Source of the DNA: Rhypophila decipiens
Taxonomy: Eukaryota > Ascomycota > Sordariomycetes > Sordariales > Naviculisporaceae
Length of the DNA: 50,749 bases
Assembly (NCBI GenBank): GCA_033297075.1
Contig: MU858289.1
Location: 1-50,749 of the forward strand
Direction: 5' to 3'
Part shown: piece after piece, positions 33,006 to 43,187 of the stretch
Layout of the letters: every line of letters begins with the position of its first letter
Position numbering within the stretch: the stretch's first letter is position 1
Notes under the pieces: generated by a model
Seen by the model: the letters and a program-made list of their open reading frames with translations, nothing else
The model's database searches: none
What the model was told of the DNA's origin: nothing
Position numbers and translations under genes: made by a program

Positions 33006-34628
33006 ATGGGAAACTCATGGTCTGACCCTATTATGAACTCGGCCACGCATGATGGAAACGGCCCAACGGTCTGCATCGTCGGGGCAGGCGTCAGCGGACT
33101 TCGAGCTGCTGCGCTGCTCCTCGCCGCTGGTTTCCGGGTGACGATACTCGAAGCCCGATCTCGCATCGGCGGCCGCATTCACCAGAGCAGCTCTTTCGGG
33201 CTCCCGCTCGACATGGGAGCCTCCTGGATCCACGGAACTGAAGGAAATCCCATCGTGACGCTGGCTGAGAAGGCTAAAGCCTCGACAGTGGCGTGCAGCG
33301 CTGTCTACTCCATCTGCGATTCGAACGGGAAATGGCTGGACCGAAAGGTTGCGTGGCGCCTCTATGAGGAAGTGTGGGATATCTTGGAGGACGCCATGGT
33401 TAAGAGCAAAAATGAGGCTTCCTCGCTGCCCGATAGCGCAAAGTTGATGGACTTCTACCGTGCTCAGGTTCAGGAGCAACGATCAGCGAAAGATGACCCG
33501 GAAAGATACTCAACCTTGATGCTGAGTATTGTTGAGATGTGGGGGGCGTTTATGGGCGACGAATGCGAGCGCCAGAGTCTGAAGAACATCTGGCTTGAAG
33601 CTGGGCTAGAGGGCGGTATGTTTTGTCCCTTGATTAGATCCTCGAGCCTGCTACGGAATCTTAATGAATTCTTTTCAGATAACTTGCTCGTCGCCTCCAC
33701 ATACTCTCAAATTCTGAAAGAATTAGTTGTACCCCTGCAAGACAAACTCACGTTACATCTGAATTGCGAGGTCACGAAAATTACCACGGTCGAAAGCAGT
33801 ACCAAGACCAGCAATAGAGTTGAGATAGAAGCAGCCGGTAGTAGCGGTTTCAAGGCGTCCTTCGACGACGTGATTGTAACGGCGCCACTAGGCTGGCTCA
33901 AAAGGAATGAATCGGTCTTCTCGCCTCCTCCCGCACTCAAGATATCCGCCGCTATCCATAGCATAGGCTATGGAAACCTAGACAAGGTATTCATCAAATT
34001 CCCTCGGGCCTTTTGGAACGATCCCAACGCCAACGGATCTATCCCAACAGCAGCATCAGGAACAGCAACAAACCCATCATTCCCCATAGAATCTCTCTTC
34101 CTCCGCCCTGAATACGCAGCCGACACAAACCCAGCACAGTGGCGGACCGAGATCATCTCCTTCTCCGGTCTACCACCACCGTACTCCCAGCCTGTCATCA
34201 TGTTCTTCATCTACGGCCAATGGGGTCGCCACATCACCGGTCTCGTGCGCGGCATGGAGCAGACTTCCGAGGAGTACTACCGGATTCTGAACACCAACCT
34301 CAAGCCCTACTATTCCAAGCTTCCCAACTATGACCCTTCGGCGGCTGAATGCCAGCCCGTGGCGTTCATGTCGACGGACTGGCAAGGGGATAGATTTTCC
34401 GGGTATGGGTCGTTTGCCAACCAGCCGGTTGGATCAGGCGATTGTGCTGCTCACTTTGAGACGCTGAGAGAAGGCATGGGCAAAGAGCGGGGGATCTGGT
34501 TCGCGGGAGAACATACCTCGCCTCTTGGAGGTCTAGGGACTGTTACGGGTGCGTATTGGAGTGGGGAAGAGGCCGCGAAGAGGGTTGCTGCTCACCATGG
34601 GTTGACAGTAGTGGTGGATGGACAATAG
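33006..34628 (+). CDS. Flavin-containing amine oxidase (monoamine/polyamine oxidase family)
   Basis: Exons 33006-33615 and 33679-34628, 519 residues. The 63-bp intron is in frame and stop-free; removing it joins LEG to DNLLVASTY, the normal family sequence. FAD-binding is shown by VCIVGAGVSGLRAAALLLAA (Rossmann GxGxxG, near residue 25), LEARSRIGGRI, DMGASWIHGTEGNP, and the C-terminal FAGEHTSPLGGLGTVTGAYWS motif. Such enzymes oxidise amines or polyamines to aldehydes, giving H2O2; the closest look is to fungal polyamine-oxidase or LSD1-like enzymes, without a SWIRM domain. No signal peptide or peroxisomal SKL end. Start ATG at 33006 lies 28 residues before the Rossmann motif's last Gly, a normal spacing. 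Confidence 0.92.
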   Translation: MGNSWSDPIMNSATHDGNGPTVCIVGAGVSGLRAAALLLAAGFRVTILEARSRIGGRIHQSSSFGLPLDMGASWIHGTEGNPIVTLAEKAKASTVACSAVYSICDSNGKWLDRKVAWRLYEEVWDILEDAMVKSKNEASSLPDSAKLMDFYRAQVQEQRSAKDDPERYSTLMLSIVEMWGAFMGDECERQSLKNIWLEAGLEGGMFCPLIRSSSLLRNLNEFFSDNLLVASTYSQILKELVVPLQDKLTLHLNCEVTKITTVESSTKTSNRVEIEAAGSSGFKASFDDVIVTAPLGWLKRNESVFSPPPALKISAAIHSIGYGNLDKVFIKFPRAFWNDPNANGSIPTAASGTATNPSFPIESLFLRPEYAADTNPAQWRTEIISFSGLPPPYSQPVIMFFIYGQWGRHITGLVRGMEQTSEEYYRILNTNLKPYYSKLPNYDPSAAECQPVAFMSTDWQGDRFSGYGSFANQPVGSGDCAAHFETLREGMGKERGIWFAGEHTSPLGGLGTVTGAYWSGEEAAKRVAAHHGLTVVVDGQ

Positions 34629-34903
34629 ATAGGGAGGCTGGTTGGGTGACTTGAGATTACAAAAGGGTAATACTAGGGACACCCACATATTCTACTGCGG
34701 GCACATGAAGCCCACTGAGAGTACGGTAGCCGGAGCCAATCAAGTAGTTGGTATTACCTCCAAATTCACTCTGTATAGGTATCTGACCCAAATTAGCATC
34801 GTCTACGGGTTATCCAAGAGACATCGCCATCGGCAGGTGGTATTGCCGTCGATCCAACTCCCATACCTAAAAGTAAGATTTCCCAAGCCGCTTCCACAAA
34901 CCC

Positions 34904-37234
34904 TCACGAAGTAAGAGCAGGGATATCGCGCCCCTCAAACGGACTAACCGGCAACAACGTCGGGTTATCCTCCAGCTTGATAGCCTCAAGATGCTCCGGG
35001 GCAACCCCTTTCAGGAGCAAAAGACGTTTAATCTTTGGCGATCCATTATACGAAGCCCAGTGCAAAAGTGTCCATCTGTCATCAACATCCTCGGCGCCGT
35101 AGATCTGGGCAGCACCAGCGCGGCCTTCCTTGCGGTCCGCATCAGCAGCGAGTCCCCCGTCTGGGCGCCCCAGATTATCTGGATCCGGGGCATCCCAGAA
35201 GGCTTCGGCCCCGTCTTCTAGATATTCATCCTTTCCCGTGTCGACCAGCGCATCCATAAACATCCTATACCTGTCCGGCCCGATATAGAGCGCAATATTT
35301 GAAGCAGTGAGTTCTCTATAGGAGAGCTCTGGATCCTCGGGAAGAGGCGCCGGGAATGTCTTTTGGTTGATGTCCAGCCCGCCGTGACGGAGCACCAACC
35401 TCATGACCTGCGGAGCGCCGAAGTACACGCAGCAGTGCAGCAGATTCCACCCATCGCCGTCAAGAGTCTTGTACACGCCTGCCCCAGACTCCCCGACGAT
35501 GGTCAGGAAGGTTTCCACGTTATCATGCGACGCGGCGAAAAAGAGGGCCGTCCAGCCGTACCATTCGGCTCGCTGGTCGAGGGAAGAGCCGAGGAGTAGG
35601 AAGTTCTTGACGTCTTCAGGTGTGCCGATGGCCGCTGCGCGGTGGAAAGGTGTCCATCCACGTTCGTCACTTGCGTTGGCCTCGGAGAAGTTGTTGGCGA
35701 GGAGCAGTCGCATGAAGCTGGTCGAGTTGTGTTGCTTGCTGTCGACGATCCAGAGGTAGGAGAGCACCGAGTAGCCGTCGCTGTCGATATGCTCGACATC
35801 GGCCCCTTTGCTGAGAAGGATCCTGGCAATGTCGAGCTTGTTTCGGAGGAAGGATGCTTGTAGGGCCGTCCTGGTAATCATCCGGGATTGTATAAGCAAG
35901 ATCGATGGTGAACATTCGAGGTAGAAATGGAATAATGGATCGAGAATCACAGAAACTCACATGTTATGATCACCATACGAAAAGTTGGGGTTTGCCCCGT
36001 GATCAAGAAGCAGTCGAACAAGCCTTGCTGAGCCACTCTCAACGGCAAACTAACAAAAGTCAGCTGTGGCCGGTAATGAGATGTGCATGAGGGTAAGCAC
36101 TCACATCAAGCATCGGCCATCCAGCAGCAGTAACATCACTCCCATGGGCCAGGTTATTTGTCAGCAGAATGCGAGCACGGTCAAAGTTCCCAGTCCGGCA
36201 GGCAATGGCCATTTCAGAATCGTTCGCCACGATGTTGTGGACGTGCAAAGCGGTATCGTTGAATGAAAACTGGAAGCCACCCGGTGTTGAGACACGCAAT
36301 TGAACAGCGTACATCTTGCCCAGAAAAGCCACGTGCACCGCCGCTCGATAATTAATGTTCTTGGGGCCCGGTATGGCTACGATATGGGCTGAAAAGCCCC
36401 ATTTATCGAGGCGGCTGGTCCGTGGAGAGTATTTGGATGGCTGGGTGATAGACCTCGCAGTCCCCTTGTTGCTGGATGTCGATGAGTCGGCGGCGGCCTT
36501 CTCCTGTAACCTCTTGTCTATTTCCGATAAATGGGCTTGGATTCTGACGAGCGGCGAACGGGCATCCAGTTGGCCGATAACAGCCATTTGGACTATTGGT
36601 TGACTCGGCATCTCACCCCTTTCGATCTTGTCAATTGTAGCTTGCTGTTGTAGGAGCATGGAATAAATCAAACGACTCAGGCGCCTAACCGCGATTGGTA
36701 TTGTGAGCCTCAAGAGTTCCTTTTCTTAGGCGATGAGACGGACCTAGGATTGAGATGATAAACTTACAATTGCTCCATTGACATTATACCCTGCAAGGTG
36801 CTCTCGACGGACTGTAGGCGCCCTTGCAGTTCTTGGATCAGCTTCTTGTCCTTCAAGGCCCACCTTGCTTTCGTCCGCCAAGTCTTGGGCTCGGCGCGCA
36901 GAGGCAAAGTAGCTTCAATGCCCTCTAGGAGATGACAGGCGGTTGATACTGCCTGCTGGATGGCGGCCTCTTCCATTGTTAAATAAGGGGGTGGCGTTTC
37001 CTCGGTCTCGCATTTCGTCTTTGCCGACTTTAGCGGCTGTGACTGGTATGAGGATCGTTGCTGGGACTTGAGCGCGTTGATTTCATCCCGCAGCAGAAGC
37101 GCATGTTCACGGGCGGTGTTCAAATCCTCATCTGCGAACTGGAAATCTTTGCTGACCTGATGTACAAACTTGCCGAGCTTAGAGACGACGTCCAGTATGC
37201 CCATCACCCCGGCTGTAACTGAGAGTGGGTCCAT
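34904..37234 (-). CDS. Fungal STAND N-terminal domain plus ankyrin-repeat protein
   Basis: Exons 37234-36768, about 36719-36105, 36049-35961 and 35870-34904. The start MDPLSVTAGVMGILDVVSKL is the stereotyped N-terminal domain of fungal STAND/NLR-type proteins; a helical region with QELQGRLQSVESTLQGI follows. After a linker come ankyrin-like units: ALHVHNIVANDSEMAIACRT, VESGSARLVRLLLDHGANPN, KLDIARILLSKGADVEHIDS, GWTPFHRAAAIGTPEDVKNF, GWTALFFAASHDNVETFLTI, GWNLLHCCVYFGAPQVMRLV and RWTLLHWASYNGSPKIKRLL. No NACHT or NB-ARC ATPase lies between, so this resembles a sensor lacking its motor. The first intron's phase fails by one base; an extra A in the run at 36721-36724 would repair it (EQL to KELLRLTIP). 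The other introns fit. Confidence 0.82.
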
Positions 37235-37987
37235 TGCGATGGTGTGGATGGGTACGTACGCAAAGCATACAGGTAGGTGCTTTGCGTCATTTGTCCGGGC
37301 ATAAGGCTAGTAGTGTGAGAATGGTTGTGGAGAAATGTTGAAGGAGATGGGAAGAGAGATTCTGCCTTGCCGCTTAATTATATAAGTACAAGAAAGGGAC
37401 CTTTGGGTCGCGCCCAGCGTATGATGCGTAGGGTTCGGCTTGTCAGGCGAGATAGGACCCCGTCGACCCTGCATATCGTGTATTGTACCAAGCTGCATAA
37501 TTACCGCCAGCGATTGGCAGAGATTGGTTTAGCAATGAGACATTTCGGAATCTTGCGTTGTGATAAGGCCTGTCAAGTGTGAGTGAGAGCATGATAAGGT
37601 ACGAGGGCGCTAGAGAGTGCCCAGAATAACTCAGCAAAGTGACTGAGATTGGGCACCCATACAGTCGGATAGAAAGTAGGACGCAGACCAACAATTTAAG
37701 ATAAGCACTCCCCCCAAAAGGCTCAACTGCTTGGATGTACTCCGTATTCACGACAAGCTAAGAAGCTTATAACAACCAGCTGGCCACAGATGCGCTGTGG
37801 CGCTTGCCGCGCTTCTTGGACTCCCTCCCTGAAAGTAAGCGGCACCCCAGCCACTTCACTTTCCACTGCACCTCTTTCCCCTCACTCACCCCCCATCAGC
37901 TTTAAACCTTTCTTCCCCGCGTCCTCGCGCATATTTAGAAACTTGGGTTCGAAACCCTGGACACCTGGTTATTCGGCCTGCTCAACA
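37235..37987. other. Divergent promoter region
   Basis: About 750 bp between the divergent STAND/ankyrin and acetyltransferase genes. An in-frame ATG at 37796-37798 would add an Arg/Ser-rich N-terminus to the acetyltransferase, as in a mitochondrial targeting sequence, but the core start at 37988 is preferred. Confidence 0.4.
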
Positions 37988-38515
37988 ATGGCCACCTGGC
38001 GCCAGATGACCTCCGACGACATCTCGCAACTGATGCAGGTTGCTGACACCGTGCATCCGGGTCTCCCCGAGAGCGACTACGTCTTCGCCGAGAGGGCGCG
38101 ACTCTTTCCCAAAGGCTGCCTGATCCTCTCCAAAACGAATGATAATGGCGAAGAACAAGTATACGGCTATACCATCTCCCATCCTATTACCAAGGGCCAG
38201 CCTCCAGCACTTGACAGTCTGCTGGGCGAGATCCACGAGCATGCAAATCAGTACTACATCCATGACGTCGCCATCTTGAAGGACGTTCGAAGTCTGGGGC
38301 ACGCTGGCAGGGCTGTTCGGATGCTGCTCGAGGTGGCTGAAGGCTTGAAGTTTACAACTACTTGCATCGTCTCGGTTTATGGAACGGGGCCATTCTGGCA
38401 GCGATTCGGGTTCCAACAAGAGCCCGTCGATGATTTCTTGCGGGAGAAGCTTATCGACTACGGCGATGACGCCGTCTACATGGTCCGCGAAAATGGGGTT
38501 GAGAAACGGCAGTAA
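37988..38515 (+). CDS. GNAT-family N-acetyltransferase
   Basis: Intronless, 175 residues. The start MATWRQMTSDDISQLMQVAD is a standard GNAT opening. Motif A is seen as YYIHDVAILKDVRSLGHAGR AVRMLLEVA, the RxxGxAG loop binding the acetyl-CoA pyrophosphate. Motif B follows with VSVYGTGPFWQRFGFQ, whose FWxRFGF is typical. Substrate unknown. Many single-domain fungal members acetylate small amines. A longer reading from upstream is possible but the leader lacks similarity to other members. Confidence 0.88.
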   Translation: MATWRQMTSDDISQLMQVADTVHPGLPESDYVFAERARLFPKGCLILSKTNDNGEEQVYGYTISHPITKGQPPALDSLLGEIHEHANQYYIHDVAILKDVRSLGHAGRAVRMLLEVAEGLKFTTTCIVSVYGTGPFWQRFGFQQEPVDDFLREKLIDYGDDAVYMVRENGVEKRQ

Positions 38516-38865
38516 GATATCCTTACTGGAGTATCTTGTCGACACCAGGAGGGGGCAAAAGTGGAAGTGTCCGAACTAAAACAAGCAGGATTAGAAGCCG
38601 GACTTTCCAGGGGCAGACGGTTGGGCAAATATGATGATGAGGTTGGTGTTAGTGTAGTTCGGCTTCTTGATCCACATGTTGAAATCCATTCTCTTTATTC
38701 CAAAAAGAGCAAAGCGGCCAATTAAGAACGTTGTTGATCAATAGATGCTTATGATGCCCCTGGTCCCATCTCAACGACGTGGACTGTCTTTGCATTGAAT
38801 GTTCATTTATGAAATGCCAGAGACACCCACAGACCCCAAGGTCGAACTGTCGGCAAGACAAAGAG
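38516..38865. other. Intergenic between convergent genes
   Basis: 350 bp of 3' untranslated sequence. No gene recognised; a small minus-strand ORF (38649-38900) overlaps the end of the next gene and is not supported. Confidence 0.45.
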
Positions 38866-40825
38866 CTACCATCTACCTTCTTTCCCAAGACCTCTCGCAC
38901 CCATGCGCCTTCCCCTCAGACCAAAGCCAATAGACCTTGCAGGCTGCCCCGTTAACCTCGCTCTCGGCAAGACAGGCGCTTCCCTGTACACATCTACGGT
39001 AACGACTATTTGTTCGACACCTCCCGGCTTTTCACTAGCTGAGTTCTTTCCATACCCAACAACCAGGAACTTGACCCCATTTATGCCATTTTCTCCAAGC
39101 CGGCCGGCTAAACCCTGAAACATCTCAATCAAGTTAGAGGCTTGTTCTGATTCAGCATCACCAAAGAGTAGATCCTCGGCCTCAACAACAACAAAGCATC
39201 CGGCTGGCAATCGCTGTAACGTCCAATATAGCAGTTCCAGCCATTCATGTTCTTCATGATGCCCTCCTAATTTTGCCACCGTTAGACTATTACTATCAAA
39301 CTTGACACCGACCACCAACTTTGGGGCTAGCTTGATCGCCTGGAAAACTAAGCTCTTCAAGATCTCTGTCCTTGTGGTTTCATTTCCTGATCTAGACAGA
39401 TACCAGATAACATTACTGCTAGTAGTACCGGTCTGACCTTGAACTTGGCCAGGTGCTCTCACACGCCCAATAACCTCGGTCGCAATTTCTTTGACTCTAG
39501 CCTGCGCCCTGGGTTGGGTATTGAGCACGAGCAAAGATGACTTCGGGGACGTGATCCAGTTCCCGATGACGGTAAATATCCGGGCCGCCTGTGGATTTGT
39601 CTGGCGAGCACGTATCCGTCGAGGGTTCGATGTCCGGCGAATGATAGACTTGTGTCGGGCAAGTGCTTGCTCTGGGCAGTGTTGCGGTTGAAGGGTGGAT
39701 AGAATGTCGTGAAGGTGCATGTCTATGATTCGCGGGTGGATGTCTTGCATTGAGATGTGGATGCTGTCGATTTTGGGTGTGTTTGCTGGCATTAAAAGTT
39801 AGAATTTCTGGCCTTTAGGAAGTTCGGCTCATATAGGGTGACGACGCTGGGCAAGGGGGAGAAGCTCGACTCACAGTTCAGTTTACCCAGGATGGTTTTC
39901 AGCATGACGGTCAAGTCCGCGTGGCCCTCTTCAAACCTACGTTGCATCTCGTGAAGCTTTTCGTCTCGCTTGACCAAGCGCTGAGACACTTCTTGGAGAA
40001 ACATGTTGATATCGCGGACCTCGGCCTTGACGGAAATGCTGGCGATGCTGTCGATGGTACCTGCACAGAGTCGTATCTGCTCGACTGTGTCTTTATAGCT
40101 CAGCTCAAAGGGCTTGAAGAGGGCTGTGAGAGCGCGGCCGGCCGGTCCAACGGTGTACCATTTGACGGCCTGTTTGAGGAACAAAAGGATGTGGCGGTAA
40201 AGATTGGCTACTGCGTTCTTCATGTGGTCACTTTGGTAAAGCTCGGCGCTGAGCTGCGTGATGGGCAGGACCTCGGCGATCATGGATATCGCTTGGGAGA
40301 ACTGGGCGACCAAGTTACCGTGGTTGATGATGCCCTGAATTCCTTCATCAGTAAACAATATGGGCTAGGCTCTAAAGTGGACTTGGGGTGCAATTAACCA
40401 TCAAAATGAACTTGACAACTCCCCATACGAGCGAGACATACTCTGGGTTGTGCTGTGCCAGTGTGTCCATTACTTTCCCGTAGTGCATGATCCTCGAAGA
40501 TAGACCCGTCAGCCACTTCCTTACTCCCTGCTTGCTCCGCGATGACTCGGTGTATTTATTTTCTACGTCTCGCGTGGTGTCCAGCAAGTCGTTGATAGAT
40601 GTCGACTTGACTGACTTGAGCCAAGCGAGAGCTTTGGCATCCCGCACAAATTCGAGTTCCAGATACTGCACAACATCTTGGAAGGCCTCCGAAGCGATAT
40701 CCCGTCTTCTATAATGCCTGTTAGCAGTCAAATTAGAAGAGATGTCGGCGGGCAGAAACCTACAATGCCGGATCCTGATTGCATGACAGTGGTCCCGAGG
40801 ATGCGAATGAAGAACTCGATATCAT
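38866..40825 (-). CDS. DUF7708-type protein with NTPase-like C-terminal region
   Basis: Exons 40825-40764, 40717-40399, 40334-39875 and 39785-38866 total 1761 nt (586 residues), phases all consistent. The short first exon (MISSSSFASSGPLSCNQDPA) is inferred from phase. Residues about 50-210 match the DUF7708 helical domain (WLTGLSSRIMHYGKVMDTLA QHNPEYVSLVWG, then GIINHGNLVAQFSQAISMIAEVLP), which precedes NACHT-like domains in many fungal STAND proteins. The C-terminal 300 residues resemble a P-loop NTPase core, with WITSPKSSLLVLNT at the expected Walker A place but no GxxGxGK, and CFVVVEAEDLLF at the Walker B place. No repeat sensor follows. Likely a signalling or scaffold relative of NLR-type proteins. 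Confidence 0.78.
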
Positions 40826-41326
40826 AATGCTGGTCGTCCTGGGACAATTGAATTGACTCGCAGTGGAGAAGGGAAAGCAAGTTCATTCCCGTGTTCATTC
40901 CGGTTTTCAGCTGGGCTCCAAGGAGTGGCCATGGAACTCTTAGCTCAGGGCACTTTGTGGTGGCTGAGCGCTGTCCTGCCACCACGACGGTACTGCATGA
41001 AGCCCGCAGCGGCCGTTTAAGCCGACCATACCGAAACAAGTAACAACTTCCTAACCACCCAATCCATTCTCCCAAGGCTCTCCCCCGACACTCTGCACGT
41101 GAGTTAGCGCCTGCCCGCACGAACCTCGATTTGACTCAATCACTCCAAGATTAAGAGGGCAACTAGTTCAGTCTTAAGAGGACGAGGACAAAAGTTCATA
41201 AGTACCTGGTAGCGACGATGGGGTTGATTATTTCAGCGTTGTTCAAACTTCAAATCGAACCAAGAAGTTTTCAACGCTTATCCGGAACCACCAACAAGCC
41301 GACTTTCGGAGCTCTTACCCGGAGCC
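40826..41326. other. Divergent promoter region
   Basis: About 500 bp between the DUF7708 gene and the Myb/SANT-like gene, transcribed away from each other. A 130-codon minus-strand ORF here (to 41120) lacks any motif and is judged untranslated leader. Confidence 0.4.
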
Positions 41327-42474
41327 ATGGCAGATTCTGGGCATGTTGAGCCTCCCGAAGCGGCCCTGAATCACGTATCGAAGAAGACTTCAGCCCGCTT
41401 CAGTCATACCATCTCGGAGGACTGTACTGACCTTAACGCCGTCCGGAAGAACGACTCTGCGCGCTTGATACCCCTCGCCAGGGACTGTCTGCCCAGCAGC
41501 TAACACATCCAAATGTAACTGATGAACATGACGACGAAGATGAGGAGATTTCAGGTTCTAAGATGGACTCTGGCGAAGATATTAAGAACCCTCCATATGC
41601 CAAGAGAAAGAAAGAAGGTCCTGGTCACCGGCCAGAACAGGTCACGTGTCACATGGAGCGGCTCGCCAAACCTCAGACAATTGCTGAGGTTGCTTCAGTT
41701 CTATTCAATGACCTAGCAGCACGCTGTACAAAATGCGGGACATCTTTGGGAGCTGAGGGGGCCCCATGCCCCCTTTGTGGTAAGCCGACATGAGGATGAT
41801 TGATTGCGATCTGCCCCAGAGGTGAACTTGTGTAGATGGATTGTTTAGCTGACCAAGTTCCAGAGACAATTGGACTTCTTACTCCATCCATAAGAAATCT
41901 CTTTGCAGACCGGAGCGGTTCCCCGTCGCAGAGGAGCCAGGAGCGCCTCCAACCCTTTGCGTCATCTATAAATCGAAAGAATGACTGGGATTTCTTGACC
42001 CTTGGGGACGAGAACAAGATACCACCCGATGGTGAAGCCATGGAACCTATCCAACCACCATTAGCTGATATGTTGGCGAATTTACGTCAAGACGTTTGGA
42101 AAACGAAGCTCCTGACGCTTCGGCAAATGGGTCGTGATTGGTCAGAGATCCAGTGGGAGGCTCTCCCACACAAGTCGACAACTGAGTTGCAGATACGGCA
42201 CAAGCAGCTTTCAGAGCGGGATAGGAACGACTCGGGTGATGGAGACCTCGAGAGGCTTACTAAGGAGTACATGAATATGCGCAGGGAGATTTGGCAACCA
42301 CTTGCTGATAGGGTTGGTATGAAGTGGGATGTTGTTGAGATGCAAGTACGCATACCACCCGCCCTTATATTTCCTGGCGTGTTATACAAGACATGGTACC
42401 TGACTGTCTTGGTGTCTCCAAATCAGTGTATGGGCGACCGTCTACAAATCATCCAGTCCCGCTATGCTCGCTAG
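41327..42474 (+). CDS. Myb/SANT-like domain protein with a Cys4 knuckle
   Basis: Exons 41327-41779, 41849-42345 and 42427-42474. It begins at ATG 41327 (GCCATGG). The N-terminal part has FSHTISEDCTDLNAV and RLCALD, shared with the gene at 43188, then acidic runs, and CTKCGTSLGAEGAPCPLCG, a four-Cys zinc knuckle at the exon 1-2 junction. The C-terminal half has two helix-turn-helix-like units, LLTLRQMGRDWSEIQWEALP and MRREIWQPLADRVGMKWDVV, ending CMGDRLQIIQSRYAR after a spliced 81-bp intron, as in fungal SANT/Myb-like regulators. The RLCALD part is out of frame by one base with the start; adding a C near 41452 gives 332 residues and 999 nt. Probably nuclear. DNA binding is inferred. Confidence 0.72.
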
Positions 42475-43187
42475 CTTTCTACCTAAGGTAGGTATGAACG
42501 ACTGAAAGCAACGATTAGGGCAAGGACAATGACAACGAATCAAACTGGAGCAACGAACGAAAATAAGGGTTTCTAAGAAATAAAGAGAAAGCAAGTTGAA
42601 GGTAGTCTTTTGACTTTGGTTAAAGAACATATAGAGCACACTAATCCAACAAACACTTTTGTAATATTTATCATATTTCTACATTCATCTAACAATATTC
42701 ATATCCTAGTTTGCCGTAAGAAGGAAATCTTAGGATTTCTAGACTTTCCATTATCTTCGCTTTCTCGTACATAAAGCTAGACTGAAAGCAGTAATATTGT
42801 CTGGGTTGCACCTTCCCTCAAGTCAACCGCCAAGAGTGGCTGAGTTGCCTTGAGTGGTGCTGACAGGAACTGCCCGTGGGCTATGCCGTCACCTCTTTTG
42901 ACTAACCCCTCGTCAACTGGAACTTCTCGCATAACAATCCTTCAGCTTGGGCGCAAATCTGGCGTCCAAGTTTTTGACCGAGCAAAAAAAAAAACTTGAG
43001 GCCGTCCGACCGTCCTCGAGACCTCGGGGGAGAGCTCTTCGGCTTGCCATCGGTTTTCACTTCACGACATGGAAGCCCTCGCCATCTTAGCCAGTACAGT
43101 ACCTGCGCATTGCTTCAAGTTGGTATGTTAGCAGCTACCCGCGCAGTGCTTGGTAACTTTAATTTTGCGCCCTCCCCTCCTCCTAAG
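42475..43187. other. Intergenic region
   Basis: About 700 bp, AT-rich from 42600 to 42760. No gene. It carries the terminator of the Myb/SANT-like gene and the promoter of the next. Confidence 0.45.

Noticed and set aside
40728..41120. Upstream 130-codon minus-strand ORF as first exon of the DUF7708 gene
   Set aside because: Its phase does not fit the intron at 40718-40763, while the ATG at 40825 in another frame does.
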